A model generated the notes under the pieces. That model was not told the origin of the DNA. It did not search any database and saw only the letters and a program-made list of their open reading frames with translations. From Streptomyces spinoverrucosus (GTDB lineage Bacteria > Actinomycetota > Actinomycetes > Streptomycetales > Streptomycetaceae), in assembly GCF_006539505.1 (NCBI RefSeq), contig NZ_BJND01000003.1, positions 124,001 through 188,000 of the forward strand: a DNA stretch of 64,000 nt, in the 5' to 3' direction. Numbering within the stretch: the stretch's first letter is position 1; the number at the start of each line of letters is the position of its first letter. A program made the position numbers and the translations under genes. Positions 50,147 through 58,047 of this stretch are shown in pieces.

Positions 50147-51601
50147 TCAGTCGAGCGAGACGACGACGGACTTGACCTTCGTGTAGGAGGCGAGCGCCTC
50201 GGGGCCGTACTCGCGGCCGAAGCCTGAGTCCTTGACGCCGCCGAACGGGACCGCGGGGTCGAGCATCGCCCAGTCGTTGATCCAGACGATGCCGGCCTGG
50301 AGGCGGTCGGCGACGCGGTGGGCGCGGGCGAGGCTGCCGGTCTGCACGCCCGAGGCCAGGCCGTACGGCGTGGAGTTGGCGAGGGCGACGGCCTCGTCCT
50401 CGGAGTCGAAGGGCTGGACGGTGAGGACCGGGCCGAAGATCTCCTCCTGGACGGCTCGGGAGTCGTTCGGCAGGTCGGCTATCACGGTGGGCTTGTAGTA
50501 GTAGCCGCCGTCGAGGTCGAGGCGCTCGCCGCCGCAGACGATACGGCCGCCCTCCTGGCGGGCCAGGTCGACGTACTCCTCGACCTTGCGCAGATGCCGC
50601 TCCCCCGCCATCGGTCCGACGACGGTCTCGGGTTTGCGCGGGTCGCCGACGGGCACGCCGGGGACCGCTTCGGCGAGGATGCCCAGCAGGGTGGCGTACA
50701 CCTTGCGGGCGACCAGCAGCCGGGGTCCGGCCATGCAGAACTGGCCGGTGTTGAAGACGAACGCCTTGATGACCGCGCCGACCGCCTTCTCCAGGTCGGC
50801 GTCCTCGAAGACGAGGTGGGCGGCGTTGCCGCCGAGTTCCATGGTGACGGGCCGCAGCGCCTGCCCGGCGACGCCCGCGACATGGCGGCCGACCGTGGTG
50901 GAGCCGGTGAAGGCCACCTTGTCGACGCCGGGGTGGCGCAGCAGGGCCTCGCCGGTCACCGGGCCGGTGCCGGTGACGACGTTGACCACGCCGTCCGGGA
51001 CGCCGGCCTCCTGCAGCAGCCGGGCCATGTACAGGGCGCTGAGCGGGGTCTCCTCGGCGGGTTTGTGGACGACCGTGTTCCCGGCGGCGAGCGCGGGGGC
51101 GAGCTTGGTACCGGCCAGGATCAGCGGGAAGTTGTACGGCGTGATGGCCGCGACCACGCCGAGGGGCTCGCGGCGGGTGTACGCCAGGGCGTTGAGCGGG
51201 GTGTCGCGGGTGGCGCCGTCGAGGGAGTGGGCCAGGGCGGCGTAGTGCTCGTAGTCGTTGGCGGCGTTCGTGATGTCGACGGCGCGGCACAGGGTGATCG
51301 GTTTGCCGACGTCGAGGCTCTCCAGCTCGGCGAGGTCTTCGGCGTTCTCGCGGATCAGCTCGGCGACGCGGTGCAGGACGCGGCCCCGTTCACGGCCGCT
51401 CAGCCCGGACCACTGGCCGGCGTCGAAGGTCTCGCGGGCGGCCCGCACGGCGGCGTCCACGTCGGCGGGGCCCGCCTCGGCGACGGTGGTGAGGACCGTG
51501 CCCCGGGACGGGTCGACCACCTCGCCGCGCGCTCCGTCGGCGGCGTCGTGCCACCGGCCCCCGATGAACAGCCGACCGGGTTCGATCTCGAAGGTGGTCA
51601 T
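50147..51601 (-). CDS. NAD(P)-dependent aldehyde dehydrogenase
   Basis: The predicted protein has 484 residues, starting at ATG 51601 with GGGAG upstream. ALDH superfamily: ITPYNFPLILAGTKLAPALA, cofactor motif AFTGSTTVGRHVAG, the general base Glu in VTMELGGNAAHLV and the catalytic Cys in NTGQFCMAGPRL. It is the first gene of a two-gene operon with the zinc alcohol dehydrogenase. The promoter region shared with the divergent marR gene carries three palindromes. The substrate is probably an aromatic or aliphatic aldehyde. Confidence 0.93.
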   Translation of the reverse strand: MTTFEIEPGRLFIGGRWHDAADGARGEVVDPSRGTVLTTVAEAGPADVDAAVRAARETFDAGQWSGLSGRERGRVLHRVAELIRENAEDLAELESLDVGKPITLCRAVDITNAANDYEHYAALAHSLDGATRDTPLNALAYTRREPLGVVAAITPYNFPLILAGTKLAPALAAGNTVVHKPAEETPLSALYMARLLQEAGVPDGVVNVVTGTGPVTGEALLRHPGVDKVAFTGSTTVGRHVAGVAGQALRPVTMELGGNAAHLVFEDADLEKAVGAVIKAFVFNTGQFCMAGPRLLVARKVYATLLGILAEAVPGVPVGDPRKPETVVGPMAGERHLRKVEEYVDLARQEGGRIVCGGERLDLDGGYYYKPTVIADLPNDSRAVQEEIFGPVLTVQPFDSEDEAVALANSTPYGLASGVQTGSLARAHRVADRLQAGIVWINDWAMLDPAVPFGGVKDSGFGREYGPEALASYTKVKSVVVSLD

Positions 51602-51660
51602 CGCCACTCCCAGCTTCATTGCCAAGATCAGGAAACCAACAGGATCTCCAGAGTTCAAAA

Positions 51661-51675
51661 AACAGGATTCCTGTT
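51661..51675. promoter_or_regulatory. MarR operator candidate 1
   Basis: AACAGGATTCCTGTT is a perfect palindrome (7-bp arms around one T), 60 bp upstream of the aldehyde dehydrogenase ATG and 54 bp before the marR ATG. It shares the ACAGG...CCTGT core with operator 2. Confidence 0.78.
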
Positions 51676-51683
51676 GGTCGGCA

Positions 51684-51697
51684 GTCTGAATTCAGAC
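51684..51697. promoter_or_regulatory. Central palindrome in the marR-aldehyde dehydrogenase region
   Basis: GTCTGAATTCAGAC is a perfect 14-bp palindrome between the two ACAGG-type sites; its last three bases overlap the next site. Its sequence differs from theirs, so it may bind another factor or be incidental. Confidence 0.55.
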
Positions 51698-51709
51698 AGG
51701 TTTCCTGTC
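51695..51709. promoter_or_regulatory. MarR operator candidate 2
   Basis: GACAGGTTTCCTGTC has perfect 6-bp arms around TTT and shares the ACAGG/CCTGT core with operator 1; the centres are 34 bp apart. It ends 19 bp before the marR ATG, fitting autorepression. Confidence 0.76.
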
Positions 51710-51728
51710 AATGCTCTAGGCTCGATCC

Positions 51729-52166
51729 ATGGCCGGCACCCAGACAACCAAGGCACCCCCGTCCCTGCTCTACATGGTCAAGCAGGTGGAGCTCGTGGTC
51801 CGCTCACACCTGGACGACCTGGTCAGACCCTTCGGAATCACGGCGCTGCAGTACACCGCGCTCACCGTCCTGGAGCGGCACGACGGACTGTCGGCGGCGC
51901 AGCTGGCCCGGGACTCCTTCGTCACCGCCCAGTCGATCGCCGACCTGGTCCGCTCCCTGGAGGGCCGCGGCCTGGTGCGCCGGGAGCGCAACCCGCACAA
52001 CCGCCGGGAGCTGCTGATCCTGCTCACCGGCGAGGCGCGCGAACTGCTCACGCGGCTCGCCGGGCCGGTGCGGGAGCTGGAGGAGCGGATGGTACGGGAG
52101 TTGACGGCACATCAGGCCGAGCAGTTCCGCCGGGCCCTCAGCAAGGCCTGGCAGGCCTTGTCGTAA
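51729..52166 (+). CDS. MarR-family transcription regulator
   Basis: The predicted protein has 145 residues. Winged helix-turn-helix: ITALQYTALTVLERHDGLSA, QLARDSFVTAQSIADLVRSL and the wing GRGLVRRERNPHNRRELLI. It is divergent from the aldehyde/alcohol dehydrogenase operon with palindromes in the 127-bp gap, so it very likely represses both directions until an aromatic ligand binds. Confidence 0.93.
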   Translation: MAGTQTTKAPPSLLYMVKQVELVVRSHLDDLVRPFGITALQYTALTVLERHDGLSAAQLARDSFVTAQSIADLVRSLEGRGLVRRERNPHNRRELLILLTGEARELLTRLAGPVRELEERMVRELTAHQAEQFRRALSKAWQALS

Positions 52167-52311
52167 CACTTCGCTCACGCCGCGAAGAAACTCGGTCGCA
52201 ATTCGAAGACATATGTCAACCGAACATGCTGAAATGCTTTCCAGCGAGGGTAACTTGCAGGGCGAGGCCCGCAGTTGTGGGTCACCGGCAGCGGACGGGA
52301 GGTGAGTCGAC

Positions 52312-52686
52312 GTGGAACGGAACGCCGCGCCGCTCACCCGGCATCTGCGCGTCCACCGGGAACAGGGGCACACGGTGCTGGAGTTCCGCGGGGAGATCGA
52401 CATCGCCGCGGCGGCGGAGATCCTCCCGCACCTGGACGACGTGACGGCGCTCCCCGGCGCCCGGATCGTGATCGACCTCAGCCCGGTCGAGTTCTTCGAC
52501 TGCTCGGGGCTGCGGCTGCTGTACCGGGCGCGCAGCCGGGTGCTCGCCCACGACGGGCGGCTGCACCTGGTGTGCGCGCACCCCATGACCCTGCGCGTCC
52601 TGCGGGTCACCGGGCTGCACCGGCTGCTGCCGCCACAGCCCACGCTGGACGCGGCCCTGCGGTATCCCGAGACACCGACGGTCTGA
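52312..52686 (+). CDS. STAS-domain anti-sigma factor antagonist
   Basis: The predicted protein has 124 residues with a GTG start. STAS fold: HTVLEFRGEIDIAAAAEI then RIVIDLSPVEFFDCSGLRLL, where the Ser in DCSG is the phosphorylation site of SpoIIAA/RsbV proteins. It would release a sigma factor by binding an anti-sigma kinase. The cognate kinase is not next to it; the SpoIIE phosphatases at 1-1245 and 25958 are possible but unproven partners. Confidence 0.9.
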   Translation: MERNAAPLTRHLRVHREQGHTVLEFRGEIDIAAAAEILPHLDDVTALPGARIVIDLSPVEFFDCSGLRLLYRARSRVLAHDGRLHLVCAHPMTLRVLRVTGLHRLLPPQPTLDAALRYPETPTV

Positions 52687-52736
52687 CCTTCTGTCGAGAA
52701 GGGCATGCAGGAGGGTAGGAAGGAGGACCGTCACCC

Positions 52737-53399
52737 ATGACGACTTCCATCAAGCGCCTCCCCGGGCGCATGCCCGGCTGGGCGAAGGCGCTGAGCGCCG
52801 TCGTGCTGGTGCTCGTCGTGCTGTTCGCCGGGATCCGGCTGAGCGTACTGCCGGGCCTGAAGGACCTGTTCGGCACGGAGACCCACGACCGCTCGGGGCC
52901 GGCCCTGCTCAAGTCGATCCAGGACATCAGCCGTTACGACGCCGCCTCCGGCAACTTCCAGGTCGTCGTGGACCTGGAGAAGGACACCAAGTACCTGCCC
53001 GACGCCATCCGCGGCACCCGCACCCTGTACATCGGGGCGGGCACCGTCGACGCCTACGTCGACCTCGGCAAGGTCGGCGAGGACGACGTGACGGTCAACG
53101 AGGACCGTACGTCCGCCACGCTGCGGCTGCCGCACGCGGCACTCGGCCGGCCCGCACTCGACCCCGACCGCTCCTACGCCGTCTCCAAGCAGCGCGGTCT
53201 GCTCGACCGGCTCGGCGACCTCTTCTCCGACAACCCCAACGGCGAACAGGCCGTGCAGCAGCTCGCGGTACGCCACATCCGCGACGCGGCGAAGGAGAGC
53301 GAGCTCACCGCGCGCGCCGAGAGCAACACCACCGACATGCTCGAAGGACTGCTGGGCTCCCTCGGCTTCAAGGAGGTCGACGTCACCTACGGAACCTGA
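52737..53399 (+). CDS. DUF4230 membrane-anchored protein
   Basis: The predicted protein has 220 residues with one N-terminal membrane segment (~16-36; ALSAVVLVLVVLFAGIRLSV) and an outer domain of the DUF4230 type (LLKSIQDISRYDAASGNFQV; GTRTLYIGAGTVDAYVDLGK). Function is unknown. The stop codon abuts the convergent mrpD stop with no gap (TGA then TCA). Confidence 0.87.
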   Translation: MTTSIKRLPGRMPGWAKALSAVVLVLVVLFAGIRLSVLPGLKDLFGTETHDRSGPALLKSIQDISRYDAASGNFQVVVDLEKDTKYLPDAIRGTRTLYIGAGTVDAYVDLGKVGEDDVTVNEDRTSATLRLPHAALGRPALDPDRSYAVSKQRGLLDRLGDLFSDNPNGEQAVQQLAVRHIRDAAKESELTARAESNTTDMLEGLLGSLGFKEVDVTYGT

Positions 53400-55160
53400 T
53401 CATGTGCCGAGGACTCCGGGCAGGGCGAGGGCGCCGAGCAGGGTGGCGCCCACCAGCAGCCAGGCCACGTAGTCCCCGACGTGCCCGGACTGCAGGCGCC
53501 GCAGCGGCAGCGCCCAGTCCGGGGCGGCGAGCAGCCTCGGCCGGGTGACGGCCAGCGCGGCCAGCCCCACGGCCACCGCCGTCGAGACCAGGCCCAGCAG
53601 GATGCCGTACGGCGTCCAGTGCACCGGGACGACCGCGCCGCCGGAACCGGCCTCGTTCACGGCCCGCGCCACCGTCTCGCCGAAGCCGGGGGCCACCCCT
53701 GCCGCGAGCGCCCCGGCGAGCAGCAGCGCCGGGACGGCGGTCATGGTGTCGGGGACGAAGCCGAGCCGTCCCCGGGTCTCGGGCTCCTCGCCGGAGCCGG
53801 TCGTCTCGTACTCCCCCGCGTCCGGCGGCGGAGGCCCGAGGCCCAGGAACACCCGCGCGGCGACCCGTAGCACCGCGCCCGCCGTCATCGCCGAGGCGAT
53901 GACGTACAGCACGGCGAGCGGGCCGCCCGCGGCCTCCTCGGCGACCGACTTGCCGAGCGCACCGGCGAACGGCGGCAGTCCGGCCAGGCCCAGGCCGCCG
54001 ACGACGAACATCACGGCCACCGCGCGCTGTCTTCGGGCCCGCCCGTGCAGGACGTGTTCGTCGACGCTGCCGTAGCGGTCGAGCAGGATGCCCGTGCAGG
54101 CGAACAGCGCCGCCTTCACACCGGCGTGGCCGAGGATGTACAGCGCGATCCCGTCGTCGGCCTGCGGGGTCAGTACGCCGATGCCGATCAGGAACAGTCC
54201 GATGTGGGCGACGGTCGAATAGGCCAGGAGCCGCTTGATGTGCCGCTGGTACCAGCACATGACGGCACCGACGGCCGCGGTCAGCGCGCCCAGCACGACC
54301 AGCATCCGCTCCAGGTCCGCGGCCGGGACGCCGCCGGGCCCGGAGAAGACCGTGCCGTACACCCGCCAGGCGCCGTAGACGCCCAGCTCGACCATGACGC
54401 CGGACAGCAGCATGCACACCGGCGTCGGCGCGACGGCGTGGGCGTCCGGCAGCCAGAAGTGGAAGGGCACGGCCGCGGCCTTGACCAGCAGACCGGTGAG
54501 GACCAGCACGAAGCTCGCGAGGACCAGGGCGTCCGGCCCGCCGTGCGCGTCCAGTCCCCGGCCGATCAGCGACATCGTCAGCTCGCCGGTGCGCGCGTAC
54601 AGCAGGGCGATGCCCATCAGCATGGCGTACGCGCCCAGCGAGTTGACCACGCCGAAGGTGAGCGCGCCCTGCACCGCCTTGGCCTCCTCGACGCGGTACC
54701 CGGTCAGGGCGTACGCCACGACGCTCATCAGCTCGAAGAACACGAACGCGTTGAACAGGTCGCCCGTGATCGCGAAGCCGCACATCCCGGCCTGGAACAC
54801 CAGCATCAGCGCCGGATACGAGCCGGCATGCCGACGCGGCGGCTCCTCGAAGTAGCGCCAGGAGTACGTCAGCGCCGCCAGCGTCAGCAGCGAGGCGAGG
54901 GCGGCCATGCCGAGGCCGGGGCCGTCGCCGACCAGGACGATGCCGACGCTCCGGCCGTCCACGGGCGTCCAGCCGCCGACCCACTCGGTGCGCGGCGGCG
55001 AGGAGTTCAGCAGCAGGACGATCACCAACGCGGCGGTGCCCGCGGAGACGGCACAGCCGACCGTGTCGGCGGCGACCCGGGGCAGGGCGCGGCCCACGGC
55101 GACCAGCAGACCGGCGCCCAGCAGCGGGACGGCGACGAGGAGCGGCAGCAGGTGGTGCAT
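53400..55160 (-). CDS. mrpD: Mrp antiporter subunit D-like (ND4/ND5 family)
   Basis: The predicted protein has 586 residues and about 14-16 membrane segments of the NADH-quinone-oxidoreductase ND2/ND4/ND5 family: FNAFVFFELMSVVAYALTGY, the Lys in LLVKAAAVPFHFWLPDAHAV, and KRLLAYSTVAHIGLFLIGIG. It is the proton-channel subunit of Mrp/Mbh cation antiporters. ATG 55160 overlaps the mrpC stop by one base. It is the last gene of a six-gene operon and the only large ND-type subunit. Confidence 0.92.
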   Translation of the reverse strand: MHHLLPLLVAVPLLGAGLLVAVGRALPRVAADTVGCAVSAGTAALVIVLLLNSSPPRTEWVGGWTPVDGRSVGIVLVGDGPGLGMAALASLLTLAALTYSWRYFEEPPRRHAGSYPALMLVFQAGMCGFAITGDLFNAFVFFELMSVVAYALTGYRVEEAKAVQGALTFGVVNSLGAYAMLMGIALLYARTGELTMSLIGRGLDAHGGPDALVLASFVLVLTGLLVKAAAVPFHFWLPDAHAVAPTPVCMLLSGVMVELGVYGAWRVYGTVFSGPGGVPAADLERMLVVLGALTAAVGAVMCWYQRHIKRLLAYSTVAHIGLFLIGIGVLTPQADDGIALYILGHAGVKAALFACTGILLDRYGSVDEHVLHGRARRQRAVAVMFVVGGLGLAGLPPFAGALGKSVAEEAAGGPLAVLYVIASAMTAGAVLRVAARVFLGLGPPPPDAGEYETTGSGEEPETRGRLGFVPDTMTAVPALLLAGALAAGVAPGFGETVARAVNEAGSGGAVVPVHWTPYGILLGLVSTAVAVGLAALAVTRPRLLAAPDWALPLRRLQSGHVGDYVAWLLVGATLLGALALPGVLGT

Positions 55161-55507
55161 CAGCCGCGCAGCTCGGAGAGTTCGTCGGGGTCGACCGTGC
55201 CGTGCCGCTTGGAGATCTGCACGACCAGCGCGAGCAGCAGGGCGGTGACGGTGGCACCGACCACGACGTCGGTGAGCGCGAGGGCCTGCACGACCGGGTC
55301 GACGACCGGACGGGAGCCCGGCTCGATATCGGAGTAGACGGGGGCGGTGGCGTCGTCGCGGTAGCCGACGGCGAGCAGCAGCACGTACGTGGCTGCCTGG
55401 CACACGGACAGACAGCCGACGGCGTGGATCAGGTTGCGGCTGGCGGCCAGTCCGTAGCAGCCGGCCAGGAAGACCCACGCGGCGACCAGATAGGGCAGCA
55501 CGCTCAT
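55160..55507 (-). CDS. mrpC: Mrp antiporter subunit C-like (NuoK-type)
   Basis: The predicted protein has 115 residues and three membrane segments. NuoK/MrpC pattern with VDPVVQALALTDVVVGATVT, whose helix 3 carries the key Asp. A small MrpC always pairs with MrpD. The start ATG overlaps the preceding gene's stop (ATGA). Confidence 0.9.
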   Translation of the reverse strand: MSVLPYLVAAWVFLAGCYGLAASRNLIHAVGCLSVCQAATYVLLLAVGYRDDATAPVYSDIEPGSRPVVDPVVQALALTDVVVGATVTALLLALVVQISKRHGTVDPDELSELRG

Positions 55508-56244
55508 GCGCGGCTCTCCTCCTCGATCTCGACGGCCTGGTCCAGGAAGCGGGCGAGCAGGACGACGACCGCGCAGGCGACCTCCATGCCGATGGCCGCG
55601 TTCAGCAGGGGGACGGTGCCACCGGAGGACAGCGTGTTGAAGGTGCCGTACGGCAGCAGGGTGTTGGCGAGGAATGCGGTACCGGCGAGGACGCCGGCCA
55701 GGCCCAGGACGAGGTAGGCGCAGGCGGCGGCCGCGTCGCCGACCTCGTACAGGCCGACGGGGCGGATGCGTTCCAGGGCGCGGTAGTCGGCGCCCAGGTA
55801 GAGCAGGTGCAGGGCGGTCGCGGCGACCACGCCGCCCTGGAAGCCGCCGCCGGGGCTGAGCTGGCCGTGCGCGATGACGTAGAGGCCGGTGAGCAGGGCG
55901 ACGGGAAGCACGATCAGGGCGTAGCGGCGCACCGGCGGCTCCACGTCGGCGGGTTCGGGCCGGGCGCGGTGTTCGTCGCGGGTCTGGCGCAGCAGGACCA
56001 CACAGCCGAGGACGGCGGCGAACAGGATGGTCATCTCGCCGAGGGTGTCGAAGGCACGCTGGTCGAAGTTGACGGAGGCGACGGTGTTGGCGGTGTGTCG
56101 GTCGAGGGAGGCCCGCACGGCCCGGTCGCCGTACGGGTGCCAGGCGCCGCCGAAGTCGGGCAGCTCCAGGCAGGCGGCGACGAGCAGCGCGGCCAGTCCC
56201 GCGCTGCCCACGGCCACGAGCCACAGCCGGAAGCGCCGGTTCAC
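55504..56244 (-). CDS. mrpB: Mrp antiporter subunit B with fused MbhE-like part
   Basis: The predicted protein has 246 residues with a GTG start. The first ~95 residues (TANTVASVNFDQRAFDTLGE) match the MrpA C-terminal/MbhE segment. The rest is MrpB-like (ALLTGLYVIAHGQLSPGGGF, QGGVVAATALHLLYLG). The two parts are separate genes in the archaeal Mbh operon and in many Mrp operons, so this is a fusion. Confidence 0.85.
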   Translation of the reverse strand: MNRRFRLWLVAVGSAGLAALLVAACLELPDFGGAWHPYGDRAVRASLDRHTANTVASVNFDQRAFDTLGEMTILFAAVLGCVVLLRQTRDEHRARPEPADVEPPVRRYALIVLPVALLTGLYVIAHGQLSPGGGFQGGVVAATALHLLYLGADYRALERIRPVGLYEVGDAAAACAYLVLGLAGVLAGTAFLANTLLPYGTFNTLSSGGTVPLLNAAIGMEVACAVVVLLARFLDQAVEIEEESRA

Positions 56245-56501
56245 CGCTCTCGCCCCTTCCGCTGCCCGCGCCGTCTGACCTTGCGGACGGTGAGCAGCAG
56301 CAACAGCGGGGTGACGGCGGAGCCGACGGCCAGTTGAGACAGGCCGACGTCGGGCGCCTGGAGGACGGTGAACAGCACGGCGAGCACGACCCCGAGGACG
56401 GACAGCACGAGCGCCTGGCGGACCGGGTCGCGGACCGCGACGGCGAGGGTCGCGGAACCGGCCACGAGCAGCAGCGCCACGACGACGACCGGGTCAGCCA
56501 C
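56241..56501 (-). CDS. DUF4040 (MbhD-like) antiporter subunit
   Basis: The predicted protein has 86 residues with three membrane segments. LSVLGVVLAVLFTVLQAPDV and GLSQLAVGSAVTPLLLLLTV match DUF4040/MbhD, the piece that in classical Mrp systems is part of the C-terminus of MrpA. It overlaps both neighbours by a few bases, so translation is coupled. Confidence 0.88.
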   Translation of the reverse strand: MADPVVVVALLLVAGSATLAVAVRDPVRQALVLSVLGVVLAVLFTVLQAPDVGLSQLAVGSAVTPLLLLLTVRKVRRRGQRKGRER

Positions 56502-56946
56502 CGCGCACCCCCCGGATGCCGCCGGTCAGCGCGCGGCCGGCGACCACGTTCCCGCCGACCAGCAGCGCCCCGGTCACCAGAAGCTTGACCGTCGCCCGGC
56601 CGGGTGCGGTCACCGCGCACAGCGCGAGGACGACGGCCGTGCCGAGGGCGGCCGCCGTCCAGGTCGGCCACCAGGCGCGCGGCGGGTGCCCGGTCAGCTC
56701 GTCGGAGAGCAGCCGGGCGAAGACGAGTGTGCCGACGGGGCCCAGCACGGCGAGGACCAGGGCCAGATCGACGTACGCCGGACGCTCGTAGGCCTGGGAG
56801 AGCAGGAGCAGGCCGGGGCAGGCGACGGCGGTGGCGAGGTTCTGCGCCACGACTCGGCGGCCGAGCGGGCCGGTGGTCACGCCCCACAGGGTGGCCGTCA
56901 GTCCGCCACCCAGCGTGACGGCCGCCGCGAGGAGCCAGCCGTTCAC
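56494..56946 (-). CDS. MrpF-MrpG-like fused antiporter subunit
   Basis: The predicted protein has 150 residues with a GTG start. The first half is MrpF-like (YVDLALVLAVLGPVGTLVFA). The second half has a short MrpG-like helical pair (WPTWTAAALGTAVVLALCAV ... VKLLVTGALLVGGNVVA). F and G are normally separate small subunits. The G assignment is weaker than the F one. Confidence 0.78.
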   Translation of the reverse strand: MNGWLLAAAVTLGGGLTATLWGVTTGPLGRRVVAQNLATAVACPGLLLLSQAYERPAYVDLALVLAVLGPVGTLVFARLLSDELTGHPPRAWWPTWTAAALGTAVVLALCAVTAPGRATVKLLVTGALLVGGNVVAGRALTGGIRGVRGG

Positions 56947-57125
56947 GGTCCGGTCACCGCCCGTCGCGCGGCCCGCGCCGCCAGTGCGGCCACGCCCGCG
57001 GCGCCCGCGCCGACGGCGAGTTCGAGGGTGTCGACCGCGTTGATGAAGGCCAGCCACAGGCCGCCCAGCGCCACCCACCAGGCCAGCACCTCGGCCACGG
57101 CGAGGCGCGTCGAACGCCGGGTCAT
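56943..57125 (-). CDS. mrpE: Short MrpE-like antiporter subunit
   Basis: The predicted protein has 60 residues and two membrane segments (VLAWWVALGGLWLAFINAVD; LAVGAGAAGVAALAARAAR). It matches only the first membrane part of MrpE, which is usually about 160 residues, so it is either a short actinobacterial form or a reduced subunit. It is the first gene of the operon. The 188-bp gap to the divergent VanZ-like gene should hold the promoter. Confidence 0.72.
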   Translation of the reverse strand: MTRRSTRLAVAEVLAWWVALGGLWLAFINAVDTLELAVGAGAAGVAALAARAARRAVTGP

Positions 57126-57313
57126 GGCAGCACCTCCGCGGGTTCTTCAAGTGACTCTGCGTCATCAAAGCACCGGCCCATGAGGAGCACGGGGCGGCGC
57201 GCGGGTCCTGGCCGGAGTGCCCCGGCAGGACAGCGGGAAACCGGCGCCGCATCTCTGCCCGCTCCGGGGGTAACAGCCTTGTTGTCGAGGGAAGTTGAAG
57301 TCTGGAGGACCGA

Positions 57314-57892
57314 GTGGCCCGTACAGCCTTGCTGTCCCGCGTTCTGTCGCGCCCGCGACGCGCCAAGCGGCCCGCCAAGGGGTCCACGAAGCCTTCAGCC
57401 AAAGCAAAGCGTTCGGCCAAGCAGCAGTCGAAGAAGCGGCGCCCGCTGCTCCCCCTGATCGGCCGGGCGGTGGCGATCGCGTGTGCCTTCGCCTTCATGG
57501 TCGCGTTCGCCGTGGTGCTGGCCCGGCTGACCCTGCAGCCCTCCCCCGCATCCGAGGCGCTCACGCACAGCAACCTGCGTCCGGGCAGCTCCCTGCGGGC
57601 CTATCTGGACCAGCCGGAACTGCGTGACGCCGTGAAGCAGATCGGCGGCAATCTGCTGCTCGGGGTGCCTTTCGGGGTGCTCGTGCCGGTGCTCGCGCCC
57701 CGGGCGCGCGGGATCCTGCGGGTGCTGCTGCTCACCGCGGTCGTGATGCTGATGGTGGAGCTGGCGCAGGGGGCGATGGTGACGGGCCGCGCCTTCGACA
57801 TCGACGACGTCATCCTCAACACGGCGGGTGCGCTGGCCGGGTATCTGCTGGTGGGGCGCAGGCTGGGGCGGGCGGTGCACGCGCGGCGCTGA
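57314..57892 (+). CDS. VanZ-family membrane protein
   Basis: The predicted protein has 192 residues with a GTG start. A Lys/Arg-rich N-terminus of ~45 residues is followed by four membrane segments. VanZ pattern: KQIGGNLLLGVPFGVLVPVL and the last helices with VELAQGAMVTGRAFDIDDVI then LNTAGALAGYLLV. VanZ-like proteins affect teicoplanin resistance in enterococci but most family members are uncharacterised; no van genes are nearby. Confidence 0.88.
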   Translation: MARTALLSRVLSRPRRAKRPAKGSTKPSAKAKRSAKQQSKKRRPLLPLIGRAVAIACAFAFMVAFAVVLARLTLQPSPASEALTHSNLRPGSSLRAYLDQPELRDAVKQIGGNLLLGVPFGVLVPVLAPRARGILRVLLLTAVVMLMVELAQGAMVTGRAFDIDDVILNTAGALAGYLLVGRRLGRAVHARR

Positions 57893-57947
57893 GGCCCGAC
57901 GTCCGGTCGCGACTCAGAGGCCCCAACTTCTGGTCCGTACCAAGGTA

Positions 57948-57976
57948 TTGACGCGCCCTTACCTCATCTCTTAAAT
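57948..57976 (+). promoter_or_regulatory. Vegetative-type promoter of the GH16 gene
   Basis: TTGACG (57948-57953) and TTAAAT (57971-57976) are spaced 17 bp apart, close to the HrdB-type consensus. The expected start of transcription is near 57983, giving a ~65-nt leader before the GTG at 58048. The AT-rich -10 area stands out in this GC-rich DNA. Confidence 0.7.
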
Positions 57977-58047
57977 CAAGGGGAATCCTTCACCCCCCAC
58001 CTCAGTCGGCGCGCCCGTGCCCGGGACGCCGTACGGAAGGGAAGGCC

